Assembly (NCBI GenBank): GCA_905213155.1
Contig: CAJMHI010000030.1
Coordinates: 1-21,960 of the forward strand
Direction of reading: 5' to 3'
Length of the DNA: 21,960 nt
From: an uncultured Acidaminococcus sp.
Lineage (GTDB): Bacteria; Bacillota; Negativicutes; Acidaminococcales; Acidaminococcaceae
The notes under the pieces were generated by a model. That model saw nothing but the letters and a program-made list of their open reading frames with translations. It was not told where the DNA came from and ran no database searches. The first letter of the stretch is position 1, and each line of letters opens with the position of its first letter. Shown piece by piece: positions 1-8,598 of the stretch. A program made the position numbers and the translations under genes.

Positions 1-66
1 AGCCAAGCGGTAAGGCAGAGGTCTGCAAAACCTTTATCCCCAGTTCGATTCTGGGCGTCGCCTCCA
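1..66 (+). tRNA. tRNA-Cys (GCA), 5' end outside window
   Basis: The anticodon loop is CTGCAAA with anticodon GCA at 25-27, flanked by a GAGGT/ACCTT stem. The T arm with TTCGATT and an encoded CCA at 64-66 are clear. About the first 8 bases, including the 5' acceptor strand, lie beyond the left edge. The 3' acceptor strand CGTCGCC predicts a 5' GGCGACG. The tRNA-Leu follows 13 bases later, so this is the end of a tRNA array. Confidence 0.95.
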
Positions 67-79
67 ATTTCTTGCTTAT

Positions 80-168
80 GCCGAGGTGGCGGAACTGGCA
101 GACGCAAGGGACTTAAAATCCCTCGGAGAGCGATCTCCGTACCGGTTCGATTCCGGTCCCCGGCACCA
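80..168 (+). tRNA. tRNA-Leu (TAA)
   Basis: This is an 89-base class II tRNA. The anticodon stem AGGGA/TCCCT holds loop CTTAAAA with anticodon TAA at 114-116. It has a long variable arm (about 124-140), a T arm with GGTTCGATTCC, and an encoded CCA at 166-168. The acceptor stem GCCGAGG/CCCCGGC has one A84:C160 mismatch and is otherwise fully paired. Confidence 0.96.
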
Positions 169-182
169 TTAGAATTTTTTAG

Positions 183-207
183 GATGGACAATCGTCCATC
201 TTTTTTT
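183..207 (+). terminator. Rho-independent terminator of the tRNA array
   Basis: GATGGAC (183-189) and GTCCATC (194-200) form a 7-bp stem with loop AATC. Seven T residues follow (201-207). It ends the tRNA transcript 15 bases after the tRNA-Leu CCA. Confidence 0.88.
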
Positions 208-271
208 ATGCGGTTTTGTGGTAGAATAAAGGCGACAAATTTCTATTGCCTGCCAAGTAAGGAGCCATGCT

Positions 272-1540
272 ATGGACAAGCGACGTATCATCCACGTAGA
301 AGAAAAATTACCGGTTTTGCAAACGATCCCGTTAAGTTTGCAGCATCTTTTTGCCATGTTCGGGTCTACGGTGCTGGTGCCGTTTCTGCTGCATGTGGAT
401 CCAGCAACGGCGCTTTTTATGAACGGAGTAGGAACACTGCTCTATCTCACCATTTGTAAGTGGCGGCTGCCGGCCTATCTGGGGTCCAGCTTTGCCTTTA
501 TCTCCCCGGTTCTTGCGGTTTGCGCCACGCCGGGCATGACCTACGGCGATGCCCAGGGCGGGTTCATTGCCTTTGGCCTGTGTTTTATCCTGATCGGCCT
601 TGCGGTTTCTAAGATCGGCACCAGCTGGATTGATAAACTCTTTCCCCCGGCTGCCATGGGCTCCATTGTGGCCATTATCGGGCTGGAACTGGCACCGCTT
701 GCCATGAATATGGCGGGCTTTATGGAGCCGGTACAGGGCATGACCAATCAACAGGCTATGTGTATTTCTATTGCTACGCTTTTTATCACGATTCTGGCCA
801 ATGTGCTGGGGCGGGGATTTATCGGAATTATTCCCATCTTGATTGGGGTGGTCAGCGGCTATGTCATCAGCGCCTGTATGGGGGTTGTGAATTTTTCTGC
901 TGTGAAAAGTGCTGCCTGGTTTTCCGTGCCAACGTTTTACCAGCCTCGTTTTCATCTGTCGGCTATTTTGATGATTCTCCCGGCGCTTTTTGTGGTGCTG
1001 GCAGAACATCTGGGGCATTTATTTGTGACCAGCGATATTGTAGGACGGGATCTGATTAAAGACCCGGGCCTGCACCGTTCCCTCATCGCTGATGGAATTT
1101 CCAACGTCCTGTCCGGTCTTGTAGGTTCCACACCCAACACTACCTATGGGGAAAATATGGGCGTCATGGCCATGACGGGCGTATACAGCACCTGGGTCAT
1201 TGGCGGGGCGGCAATGTTTGCAATTTTGTTTTCCTTTGTGGGAAAAATCGCTGCCTTGATCCACGGGATTCCTACGCCCGTGATGGGCGGCGTGTGCATT
1301 CTATTGTTCGGATTTATTGCCGCTTCCGGGCTGCGCATGATGGTAGAACGGAAAGTGGATTTCACACGCCCCAAGAATTTGATTCTCGTGGCCGTGACCA
1401 TGATATCCGGCCTTTCCGGCGCTGCCGTGCAGCTGGGCCCTGTACAGCTCAAGGGGATGGGACTGGCTACGGTGGTTGCCATGCTGGCCAGTTTGTTTTT
1501 CCTCCTATGCGAGAAATGTGGATGGATTTCCGAAGATTAA
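272..1540 (+). CDS. uraA: Uracil permease, NCS2 family (UraA type)
   Basis: This inner-membrane uracil:proton symporter should import uracil for nucleotide salvage. The 422-residue product is of normal family length and closely follows E. coli UraA from end to end: an N-terminal PLSLQHLFAMFG block, the AYLGSSFAFISPV segment, and the two substrate/proton glutamates in LAEHLGHL (E245) and TTYGEN (E294). About 14 hydrophobic segments are expected from the 7+7 family fold. The start is set by AAGGAG at 259-264, 7 bases before ATG; the ATG at 267 is out of frame. A weak -10-like TAGAAT lies at 222-227 just after the tRNA terminator. No attenuator or PyrR-type leader is visible. No terminator separates it from guaA, so some read-through is possible. 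Confidence 0.95.
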   Translation: MDKRRIIHVEEKLPVLQTIPLSLQHLFAMFGSTVLVPFLLHVDPATALFMNGVGTLLYLTICKWRLPAYLGSSFAFISPVLAVCATPGMTYGDAQGGFIAFGLCFILIGLAVSKIGTSWIDKLFPPAAMGSIVAIIGLELAPLAMNMAGFMEPVQGMTNQQAMCISIATLFITILANVLGRGFIGIIPILIGVVSGYVISACMGVVNFSAVKSAAWFSVPTFYQPRFHLSAILMILPALFVVLAEHLGHLFVTSDIVGRDLIKDPGLHRSLIADGISNVLSGLVGSTPNTTYGENMGVMAMTGVYSTWVIGGAAMFAILFSFVGKIAALIHGIPTPVMGGVCILLFGFIAASGLRMMVERKVDFTRPKNLILVAVTMISGLSGAAVQLGPVQLKGMGLATVVAMLASLFFLLCEKCGWISED

Positions 1541-1551
1541 CAGCTGTTTCA

Positions 1552-1580
1552 TTGAAAAAGTTCCTTAAATATGGTATAGT
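1552..1580 (+). promoter_or_regulatory. Promoter of guaA
   Basis: The -35 is TTGAAA (1552-1557) and the -10 is TATAGT (1575-1580), with a 17-bp spacer. TGG directly before the -10 gives an extended -10. It lies in the 77-base gap after uraA and 37 bases upstream of the guaA start. Confidence 0.75.
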
Positions 1581-1617
1581 GTTTTAAAGTTTACAAGAGA
1601 CCAAAGAGGAGGCTGCT

Positions 1618-3162
1618 ATGGAAAACTTACAGCACGAGGTTGTTCTGGTCGTTGATTTTGGCGCGCAGTACAGCCAGCTGATTGCCAGACGGGTACGGGA
1701 ATGCGGCGTTTACTGTGAAATTATTCCTTATACCTATACATTGGAAAAAATTAAAGCCAAAAATCCCAAAGCCATCATTCTCTCCGGAGGGCCCAATAGC
1801 GTCTATGCGGAAAATACTTACAGTGTGGATGCGGGGATTTTTAAGCTGGGGATTCCTGTGCTGGGGATTTGCTATGGACACCAGTTTATGGCTAAAACCC
1901 TGGGCGGCGTGGTGACCCATGCCGGCAGCGGGGAATATGGCAAAACCTCGGTGGTGCTGGATAATGAGACCCAGCTTTTCAGCGGCCTGGAAAAGAATAA
2001 TATCTGCTGGATGAGCCATCAGGACTACGTAGAAGAAGTTCCTGCAGGCTTTACGGTCATTGCCCACACGGAAGAATGTCCGGTAGCTGCTATGGAAGAT
2101 CCAAAGCGGAAATTTTACGGCGTGCAGTTCCATCCCGAAGTGATGCATACCCCCTTTGGTAAGCAAATGTTCAATAATTTCCTCTTTACCATTTGCGATT
2201 TAAAAGGGGACTGGACCATGTCTTCCTTTGCCCAGACAAAAATCCAGGAGATCAGGGAAAAAGTCGGGGACAAAAACGTAATCTGTGCCATGAGCGGGGG
2301 TGTGGACTCCTCTGTAGCAGCAGTATTGGTACACAAAGCCGTGGGCAAGCAGTTGACCTGTATTTTTGTGGACCATGGACTGCTACGCAAGGATGAAGGC
2401 GATCAGGTGGAAAAAGTCTTCAAAGAGGATTTTGACATGAACCTGATCCGGGTCAATGCCCAGGATCGTTTCCTTGGCAAACTGAAGGGTGTCAGCGATC
2501 CTGAAAAGAAACGGAAAATTATTGGGGAAGAATTTATCCGGGTCTTTGAAGAAGAAAGTAAAAAAATTGGTCATGTGGACTATCTGGTACAAGGAACCAT
2601 TTATCCTGACGTGGTAGAAAGCGGCGGAACCGGTACCAGTGCGACCATCAAAAGCCACCATAACGTGGGGGGCCTGCCAAAAGATATGAACCTATCCCTG
2701 ATTGAACCGCTGCGGGAACTGTTTAAGGACGAAGTCCGTGCCGTAGGGGAAGAACTGGGGATTCCTTCTGCTCTCGTATGGCGGCAGCCCTTTCCCGGAC
2801 CGGGGCTTGCTATCCGGGTACTGGGCGAAGTCACACCGGAAAAACTACAAATCGTGCGGGAAGCCGATGCGATTTTCCGGGAAGAAATTGCCAAAGCCGG
2901 CCTTGCCCGGAGCATCTGGCAGTATTTTGCCTGCCTGCCCAATATTCGCAGCGTAGGCGTAATGGGAGATTTCCGTACCTATACCCATACCATCGCCCTG
3001 CGAGCCGTATTGTCTACCGACGGCATGACCAGTGACTGGGCCCATATTCCTTATGCTGTGCTGGACGCTGTAAGCCGCCGGATCGTTAACGAAGTGCCCG
3101 GCGTCAACCGGGTGGTGTACGATATTACGACCAAACCCCCTGCGACCATTGAGTGGGAGTAG
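1618..3162 (+). CDS. guaA: GMP synthase (glutamine-hydrolysing)
   Basis: It converts XMP to GMP using ATP and glutamine-derived ammonia, in the cytosol. The 514-residue length is typical. The N-terminal class I glutamine amidotransferase domain (about 8-200) has nucleophile C85 in GICYGHQ and the H172/E174 pair in QFHPEV. The ATP-pyrophosphatase domain (about 205-395) has its P-loop SGGVDSS at 226-232. The C-terminal dimerisation domain ends in the family signature TKPPATIEWE. The start is fixed by GAGGAGG at 1606-1612, 5 bases upstream. It has its own promoter and a hairpin terminator, so it is probably monocistronic, with possible read-through from uraA. Confidence 0.98.
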   Translation: MENLQHEVVLVVDFGAQYSQLIARRVRECGVYCEIIPYTYTLEKIKAKNPKAIILSGGPNSVYAENTYSVDAGIFKLGIPVLGICYGHQFMAKTLGGVVTHAGSGEYGKTSVVLDNETQLFSGLEKNNICWMSHQDYVEEVPAGFTVIAHTEECPVAAMEDPKRKFYGVQFHPEVMHTPFGKQMFNNFLFTICDLKGDWTMSSFAQTKIQEIREKVGDKNVICAMSGGVDSSVAAVLVHKAVGKQLTCIFVDHGLLRKDEGDQVEKVFKEDFDMNLIRVNAQDRFLGKLKGVSDPEKKRKIIGEEFIRVFEEESKKIGHVDYLVQGTIYPDVVESGGTGTSATIKSHHNVGGLPKDMNLSLIEPLRELFKDEVRAVGEELGIPSALVWRQPFPGPGLAIRVLGEVTPEKLQIVREADAIFREEIAKAGLARSIWQYFACLPNIRSVGVMGDFRTYTHTIALRAVLSTDGMTSDWAHIPYAVLDAVSRRIVNEVPGVNRVVYDITTKPPATIEWE

Positions 3163-3182
3163 TGTAAAAAGATAAAACTGTT

Positions 3183-3218
3183 AATGGACATGAGGCGTTT
3201 CTGCTTCATGTCCATTTT
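3183..3218 (+). terminator. Terminator after guaA
   Basis: AATGGACATGAGGC (3183-3196) pairs with GCTTCATGTCCATT (3203-3216), a 14-bp stem with one G-T pair and a 6-base loop. The T tract is short (TTTT, 3215-3218), so termination may be incomplete. Confidence 0.72.
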
Positions 3219-3241
3219 AGCTATCTGCCCTTTTCATGACA

Positions 3242-3271
3242 TTGTTGGTGGGCGTCTTTTTATGGTATAGT
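3242..3271 (+). promoter_or_regulatory. Promoter of the ugd operon
   Basis: An extended -10 (TGG then TATAGT, 3266-3271) is preceded by a poor -35-like TTGTTG at 3242-3247, 18-bp spacer. The ten bases ATGGTATAGT are identical to those of the guaA promoter. It lies 50 bases upstream of the ugd start. Confidence 0.55.
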
Positions 3272-3321
3272 ATAAAGTAAAGCAATTTGTAAATGGCTTA
3301 TACACAATGGAGGATACATTC

Positions 3322-4506
3322 ATGAATATTGCAGTAGCCGGAACAGGATATGTGGGGCTTTCGCTGGCGACATTGCTGGCCCAGCATCATCACGTTATGG
3401 CTGTGGATATTGTACCGGAGAAAGTAGAGCTGATTAATGCCAGAAAATCTCCTATCCAGGATACGTACATAGAAAAATACCTGGCAGAAAAAGAGCTGGA
3501 TTTGACAGCTACGATGGATGCAAAAGCTGCCTACAACGAAGCGGATTTTGTGATTATAGCCACGCCCACCAATTACGATCCCAAGAAGAACTTTTTTGAT
3601 ACGTCTTCCGTGGAAACGGTCATTAAACTGGTGATGGCATACAACCCTAACACCATTATGGTGATTAAATCGACCATTCCGGTGGGGTATACCCAATCTA
3701 TACGAGAAAAAAAAGAGTGCAAAAACATCCTCTTTAGTCCGGAATTTCTTCGGGAAAGCAAGGCTTTGTATGACAATCTCTATCCCAGCCGGATTATAGT
3801 GGGAACGGATTTGAAAGATGCTAAATTAGTGCAGGCGGCAGAAACTTTTGCAAAGCTGCTCCAGGAAGGTGCTATTAAAGAGAATATCCCTACTCGGATT
3901 ATGGGTTTTACGGAAGCCGAAGCCGTAAAATTATTTGCCAATACGTACCTGGCACTGCGGGTGTCGTATTTCAATGAACTGGATACCTACGCCGAAATGA
4001 AAGGACTTGATACCCAGGAAATTATTGACGGGGTGTGTCTGGATCCCAGAATCGGAAATTTTTATAACAACCCTTCTTTTGGCTATGGAGGCTATTGCCT
4101 GCCCAAAGATACCAAGCAGCTCTTGGCTAATTATCAGGACGTACCGCAGAATCTGATTTCTGCTATTGTAGCGGCCAACCGGACCAGAAAAGATCATATT
4201 GCCGATGCCATTATTCAAAAACAGCCTGATATTGTGGGGGTGTACCGGCTGACCATGAAAACCAACTCGGATAATTTCAGGGCGTCGGCGATCCAGGGCG
4301 TAATGAAACGGATCAAAGCCAAGGGGATTGAGGTTGTGGTATATGAACCCGCACTGCAGGCGGATACCTTTTTCCGTTCCCGTGTCATCCGTGATCTGGA
4401 AGAATTTAAGAAAATCAGTGATGTGATTCTTGCTAACCGGTGGGATGAAGCGCTGCGGTCAGTGCAGGATAAGGTCTATACACGGGATTTGTTTGACCGG
4501 GATTAA
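3322..4506 (+). CDS. ugd: UDP-glucose 6-dehydrogenase
   Basis: It oxidises UDP-glucose twice with NAD+ to UDP-glucuronate, a precursor of capsule, LPS and other glycans. The 394-residue product closely resembles E. coli Ugd along its length. It has the N-terminal Rossmann motif GTGYVG (7-12), the central ATPT and KSTIPVG segments, and the catalytic cysteine C259 in GYGGYCLPKD. The C-terminal UDP-binding domain ends in VYTRDLF. I chose ATG 3322 over the in-frame ATG at 3307 because the Shine-Dalgarno GGAGG (3309-3313) lies 8 bases before 3322 and overlaps the earlier ATG; the protein then starts MNIAVAG as in homologues. The next gene starts 11 bases after the stop, so they are co-transcribed. 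Confidence 0.96.
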   Translation: MNIAVAGTGYVGLSLATLLAQHHHVMAVDIVPEKVELINARKSPIQDTYIEKYLAEKELDLTATMDAKAAYNEADFVIIATPTNYDPKKNFFDTSSVETVIKLVMAYNPNTIMVIKSTIPVGYTQSIREKKECKNILFSPEFLRESKALYDNLYPSRIIVGTDLKDAKLVQAAETFAKLLQEGAIKENIPTRIMGFTEAEAVKLFANTYLALRVSYFNELDTYAEMKGLDTQEIIDGVCLDPRIGNFYNNPSFGYGGYCLPKDTKQLLANYQDVPQNLISAIVAANRTRKDHIADAIIQKQPDIVGVYRLTMKTNSDNFRASAIQGVMKRIKAKGIEVVVYEPALQADTFFRSRVIRDLEEFKKISDVILANRWDEALRSVQDKVYTRDLFDRD

Positions 4507-4517
4507 AGGGGGATACG

Positions 4518-6545
4518 TTGTTTTCTACATTTTTTTATTCCATGCAGCAAAATGCAAAGTTGTTTGTATTTTTTCCCGTACTTTGCGCCCTGTTCCGCTT
4601 GTTGTTTATTAAAGCCTACTGCCCGTATCCCAGCCTAAAAGGAAAAGGGGCGGTAATCTACCACTGCTTTCGCTATGGATTCTGGTGGGGGATGGATTGG
4701 AATGCCTATGTGTTCCTGGTTCCACTGGTTCTTTTGAGCTTGCCAGGAGCTTTTTTCCCGGCGTGGGATAAATTGGGGGATATGCTGCGGCTTATCGGCG
4801 GCATCGTGTATGCGCTGGTCCTCTACGGAGCGTTTATGGGAAAAATGATTTTCTATAAACATTTTCACGACATCTACAACCAGACGATGAAGCTGGGCAT
4901 GAAGGCAGAGAAACACAATCTGGTAGATATTTTTTTTAATCAGGATCATGGGATCTGGATCCTTTTAGGTATTTTTCCCTATTTTTGGATCTGCACGCTG
5001 TGTATCCAAGGTTTGCTCCAGCTTCCCAGTGTACCGTATCCGGAGCTTCTGAATCCGATCTTTCGGTATAGTTTTAATACGGTTATTTTTTTAGCGGCCA
5101 TTGCCGCTTTTTACTGGTTCCGTTATGGGGGAACATTCTGGCATGATGATAAACCGGAATGGGATACTATACCCAGTATCGTAAAAAAGGACATTTTCTT
5201 TGCCAAAGCCACGGTGGATGATCTGGTTTCCCTGGAACAAGTGTGGAAACATAAGTTGAATCCTGCCTATGAACATACGGATGCAGAGGATGCGGCAGCC
5301 ATAGAACCGTTTTTTACGGAAAAGGTTTCCTTTACTGCTCTTCCTAGTCCGGTCTATGGATTTAAACGCACGGCGCAGGGACCGCGCATTACAAAACCCA
5401 CTCATATTTTTCTTTTTGTGGGGGAAAGCTATTTGCAGCAATTTTTTGATCCCCAGTTTTCCTGTCTGAATCTTGTGAGTGGCGGCCGGCAGCTGATGGA
5501 GGATCCCCACACGGCAAAGGTTGCCAGCGCTCTGTCCGCCGGGATTATTTCCAGACCCTCCATTGTCAGTCTGATGAGCGGAATTTTTGATGCGGGCTTG
5601 GAACTTAACGAAAAAGAAAGCTTTTGGAAAAACAATCTGCCTACGGCACTGCCCCGGCAATTAAAAAAGCTGGGGTATCTCTCTACCTATTGGTACGGCG
5701 GCAATGTGACCTATGGGAATTTTAACCAGTTTGCCCCGGCTTGCGGCTTTGATCAGGTGATGACCGCAACCAGTTTTTGCGGGCCGGATGCTCCGAAAAC
5801 CTGGGTAGGGGTATACGATACCATATTCCTGGAAAAAGCAGCAGAATTGATTCAGCAGCAGGAAGAAGCCAATGGGCCCTTTCAGTTTCACTTCCTGTAT
5901 ACTACCAGTTATCATGGCCCCTTTAAAATTCCTCTGGCACATTATGGGTATAACACAGAAAAAGTTATGCCCCATGCGCCGGAAGACATCAAGAAAAATA
6001 AGGAGATTCAAAAAAATCTCGGCACCTTCTGGTTCTCCGATCAGGCATTGGGAAAATTTATCCATACTATGCGGCAGGTGTACCCGGACTGCCTGTTTAT
6101 CCTTACGGGAGATCATTCCGTCGATATGAGTCCTGTGCTCGCCAAGACTTCGCTCATGGGGCGTGATTGCAATATTAGGGAGCGGCACAGCCCTGTCCTT
6201 TTGTTCAACCATCGGGAATTGACTCCCCATAGCTTTGCTGATAATACCATTGGCAGCCACATGCATATTGCCCCTACGATTTTTGAACTGATTGCTCCCA
6301 AGGGATTTACCTACTATTCGTTGTATCCATCCCTTTTGGAAAAAGTAGATCACGCAGTCAGTCCCTATCATTGGCTGAAAACCGATGCCTATGGAGAATA
6401 CGGGTCCGAATTCTACCATCCCTTAGGGGATGGTGTGCCACCTACGGCGCTGGAGCAAGGTGCGGCTCCCTATCAAGAAGAACGAGCAGCATGGATGGAT
6501 TTGACGGGGTATTTGTTGCGGCATCCGGAACTATTGGAGAAATAA
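4518..6545 (+). CDS. Membrane phosphotransferase of the LTA synthase/sulfatase type
   Basis: This is a 675-residue integral membrane protein. Residues about 10-210 hold roughly five hydrophobic segments, and about 290-610 form an alkaline-phosphatase-like sulfatase domain that should lie outside the cytoplasmic membrane. Candidate metal and catalytic residues are E303 in VGESY, a nucleophile in SRPSIVSLMSG (S348 is the likeliest; many relatives use Thr), and D532-H533 in TGDHSVD. Family members move phosphoglycerol or phosphoethanolamine from lipid donors onto teichoic acids, lipid A or glycans; which one applies here cannot be read. The start is TTG: AAAGGGGG (4505-4512) lies 5 bases upstream, while the ATG at 4542 has no ribosome binding site. 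It sits between ugd and a UDP-GlcA epimerase gene, so the acceptor may be a uronic-acid-containing envelope glycan. Confidence 0.85.
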   Translation: MFSTFFYSMQQNAKLFVFFPVLCALFRLLFIKAYCPYPSLKGKGAVIYHCFRYGFWWGMDWNAYVFLVPLVLLSLPGAFFPAWDKLGDMLRLIGGIVYALVLYGAFMGKMIFYKHFHDIYNQTMKLGMKAEKHNLVDIFFNQDHGIWILLGIFPYFWICTLCIQGLLQLPSVPYPELLNPIFRYSFNTVIFLAAIAAFYWFRYGGTFWHDDKPEWDTIPSIVKKDIFFAKATVDDLVSLEQVWKHKLNPAYEHTDAEDAAAIEPFFTEKVSFTALPSPVYGFKRTAQGPRITKPTHIFLFVGESYLQQFFDPQFSCLNLVSGGRQLMEDPHTAKVASALSAGIISRPSIVSLMSGIFDAGLELNEKESFWKNNLPTALPRQLKKLGYLSTYWYGGNVTYGNFNQFAPACGFDQVMTATSFCGPDAPKTWVGVYDTIFLEKAAELIQQQEEANGPFQFHFLYTTSYHGPFKIPLAHYGYNTEKVMPHAPEDIKKNKEIQKNLGTFWFSDQALGKFIHTMRQVYPDCLFILTGDHSVDMSPVLAKTSLMGRDCNIRERHSPVLLFNHRELTPHSFADNTIGSHMHIAPTIFELIAPKGFTYYSLYPSLLEKVDHAVSPYHWLKTDAYGEYGSEFYHPLGDGVPPTALEQGAAPYQEERAAWMDLTGYLLRHPELLEK

Positions 6546-6566
6546 AGCAAAAGGAGGGAGTCTCCG

Positions 6567-7646
6567 ATGAAAGAGCAAATCGATTTACAGCATAAGACCA
6601 TACTTGTTACGGGATCCGCAGGCTTTATCGGAGCCAACTTGGTAAAGAAGCTGCTGGATATAACCGGAGTGCAAATTATCGGGATTGATAACCTGAATGC
6701 ATATTATGACGTGAAACTAAAGCAATACCGGCTGCAGCAGCTGGAAAAAGCGGCTGCAGAAAAGAAAGCGGTGTATCAATTTCGCAAAGGGGATATTGCC
6801 GATAAAGCAACGATAGATGGCTTGTTTGCTGAATTTCATCCGGATATTGTGGTGAACTTGGCCGCACAGGCGGGGGTACGTTATTCTATCTCTCACCCGG
6901 ATGCCTATATTTCTTCTAATATCATTGGTTTCTATAACCTGCTGGAAGCCTGCCGCCATTCCTATGATGGCGGCGCGAGGGGTGTGTCCCATCTGATCTA
7001 TGCTTCTTCGTCCTCTGTGTATGGGGGCAATACAAAAGTCCCTTTTAGTACGGACGACAAGGTGGACCACCCGGTGTCTTTGTATGCGGCAACTAAAAAA
7101 TCCGACGAGCTGCTGGCCCACTGCTATGCCAAGCTGTATAATATTCCCTGTACCGGCTTACGTTTTTTTACGGTGTATGGGCCGGCGGGGCGACCGGATA
7201 TGGCCTATTTCGGCTTTACGGACAAGCTTCGTGCCGGCAAAACCATTCAGATTTTTAATTATGGCCACTGTGAGCGGGATTTCACCTATATAGATGATAT
7301 TGTGGAAGGCGTTGTCCGTGTGATGCAAGGCGCGCCCCAAAAAACAACGGGGCAGGACGGATTGCCGGTGGCCCCCTATGCCGTGTACAATATCGGGGGG
7401 GGTAGACCGGAGAGCTTGCTAAATTTTGTAAACATCCTGCAACAAGAACTTGTACGGGCAGACGTTTTGCCAGCAGCTTATGATTTTGCCGCTCACAAAG
7501 AGCTGGTACCCATGCAGCCAGGGGATGTGCCTGTGACCTACGCAGATACAAAAGCTTTGGAAAAAGATTACAGTTATCGGCCCAGTACCACCTTGCGAGA
7601 AGGCTTGCGAAAATTTGCACAGTGGTATAAAGAATTTTACATGTAA
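6567..7646 (+). CDS. NAD-dependent epimerase, probably UDP-glucuronate 4-epimerase
   Basis: This is an extended short-chain dehydrogenase of 359 residues. The N-terminal NAD motif is GSAGFIG (16-22), followed by IDNLNAYYD, AAQAGVRYS and the serine-rich SSSSVYG before the catalytic Y173-x3-K177 (YAATK). The AAQAGVRYS and RFFTVYGPAGRPDMA segments are typical of bacterial UDP-glucuronate 4-epimerases (Cap1J/WbnF type), which make UDP-galacturonate. The location downstream of ugd fits, since Ugd would supply the substrate. AAGGAGG (6551-6557) lies 9 bases before the ATG, and the gap to the previous gene is 21 bases. Other nucleotide-sugar epimerases share the fold, so the exact sugar is inferred. 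No clear terminator follows. Confidence 0.88.
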   Translation: MKEQIDLQHKTILVTGSAGFIGANLVKKLLDITGVQIIGIDNLNAYYDVKLKQYRLQQLEKAAAEKKAVYQFRKGDIADKATIDGLFAEFHPDIVVNLAAQAGVRYSISHPDAYISSNIIGFYNLLEACRHSYDGGARGVSHLIYASSSSVYGGNTKVPFSTDDKVDHPVSLYAATKKSDELLAHCYAKLYNIPCTGLRFFTVYGPAGRPDMAYFGFTDKLRAGKTIQIFNYGHCERDFTYIDDIVEGVVRVMQGAPQKTTGQDGLPVAPYAVYNIGGGRPESLLNFVNILQQELVRADVLPAAYDFAAHKELVPMQPGDVPVTYADTKALEKDYSYRPSTTLREGLRKFAQWYKEFYM

Positions 7647-7709
7647 GTAGCCATGGAGCGGCTTTAAAAGCATATTCTATTTTTAGTATAGAAACGGGGG
7701 CGAGAGAGT

Positions 7710-8546
7710 ATGTCGGAATTTTTGGTGGCAGCAGTACAAATGGATACGGGGGAAGATAAAGAGGGGAATCTGGCCCGGGCCGGCAAATGGATCGGTGAGG
7801 CCGCTGAAAATGGGGCAGACCTGATAGTATTTCCGGAAACCATGAATTATATGGGACGGGATATCGTGGGGATGGCAGAAGACATTCCCGGCGGAGAAAC
7901 CTTCTGCTTCTTATCGGATATGGCCCGGAAACATCATATCTGGGTAGAAGCAGGCAGCATTTACGAAACGAACCTGGAAGATCCCAAACGACCTTTTAAT
8001 ACGACATTTCTGCTGGATCCTGCGGGACACCTTGTAGCCCGATATAGAAAGCTCCATATGTTTGATGTGGAATTAAGTAGCGGTGTAGTCAGCCGGGAAA
8101 GTGACCGGGTATGCCCTGGCAAGGACGTTGTCACAGCCGATACCCCGTGGTGTACACTGGGGCTGGGAATTTGTTATGATCTTCGCTTTGGGGAACTGTT
8201 TCGCCTGGAAGCGGTGCAGGGAGCCAAAGTGCTGTGCATCCCCAGTAACTTTACGGTCAATACGGGAAAAGATCACTGGGAAGCACTGCTGCGGGCCCGA
8301 GCCATTGAAAATGAATGTTATGTGATTGCGCCCAACCAAATCGGGAAAAAAACTAAATTCACTGCCTATGGCAATTCCCTGATCGTGGATCCCTGGGGTA
8401 CCGTGGTGGCCCGGAGCAGCGATACAGAAGGGGCAATCTACGGGAAGATTGACCTGGCCTATGTGGATAAAGTCCGCCAGCAAACCTTTACCTTGAAAAA
8501 TCGCCGGCCAGATGTGTATGGGCTGGAAATAACTAATAAAAAATAA
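7710..8546 (+). CDS. Carbon-nitrogen hydrolase, nitrilase superfamily (Nit1/Nit2-like amidase)
   Basis: This is a cytosolic amidase of 278 residues. The superfamily triad is complete: E43 in FPET, K114 in YRKLHMFD, and nucleophile C155 in GICYDLRF. The YRKLHMFDV and CYDLRFGELFR blocks are typical of the Nit1/Nit2 branch, which removes deaminated glutathione or hydrolyses alpha-ketoglutaramate and alpha-ketosuccinamate (omega-amidase). Which of these it uses cannot be decided here. The ribosome binding site is weak (GAGAG at 7703-7707). A TAGTAT at 7684-7689 could serve as a -10, but no good -35 is seen. It is probably a single-gene unit, as a strong terminator follows directly. Confidence 0.9.
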   Translation: MSEFLVAAVQMDTGEDKEGNLARAGKWIGEAAENGADLIVFPETMNYMGRDIVGMAEDIPGGETFCFLSDMARKHHIWVEAGSIYETNLEDPKRPFNTTFLLDPAGHLVARYRKLHMFDVELSSGVVSRESDRVCPGKDVVTADTPWCTLGLGICYDLRFGELFRLEAVQGAKVLCIPSNFTVNTGKDHWEALLRARAIENECYVIAPNQIGKKTKFTAYGNSLIVDPWGTVVARSSDTEGAIYGKIDLAYVDKVRQQTFTLKNRRPDVYGLEITNKK

Positions 8547-8598
8547 AAATAAGGAGATAGTGTACCTTATGTTGAGTACAGTATCTCCTTATTTTTTT
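8547..8598. terminator. Bidirectional terminator between the amidase and lacI-type genes
   Basis: AAATAAGGAGATA (8547-8559) pairs with TATCTCCTTATTT (8582-8594). An inner TGTAC/GTACA helix (8561-8565/8576-8580) lies beyond one G-G mismatch, leaving a 10-base loop. T tracts exist on both strands (8592-8598 on plus; the A-rich 8537-8549 on minus). It serves both converging genes and abuts both stop codons. Confidence 0.9.

Noticed and set aside
208..271. Riboswitch or attenuator in front of the uracil permease
   Set aside because: The leader is too short and shows no anti-terminator or conserved PyrR-type stem-loop.
7647..7700. Terminator after the epimerase gene
   Set aside because: Only a 4-bp AGCC/GGCT pairing with no good T tract; too weak to call.
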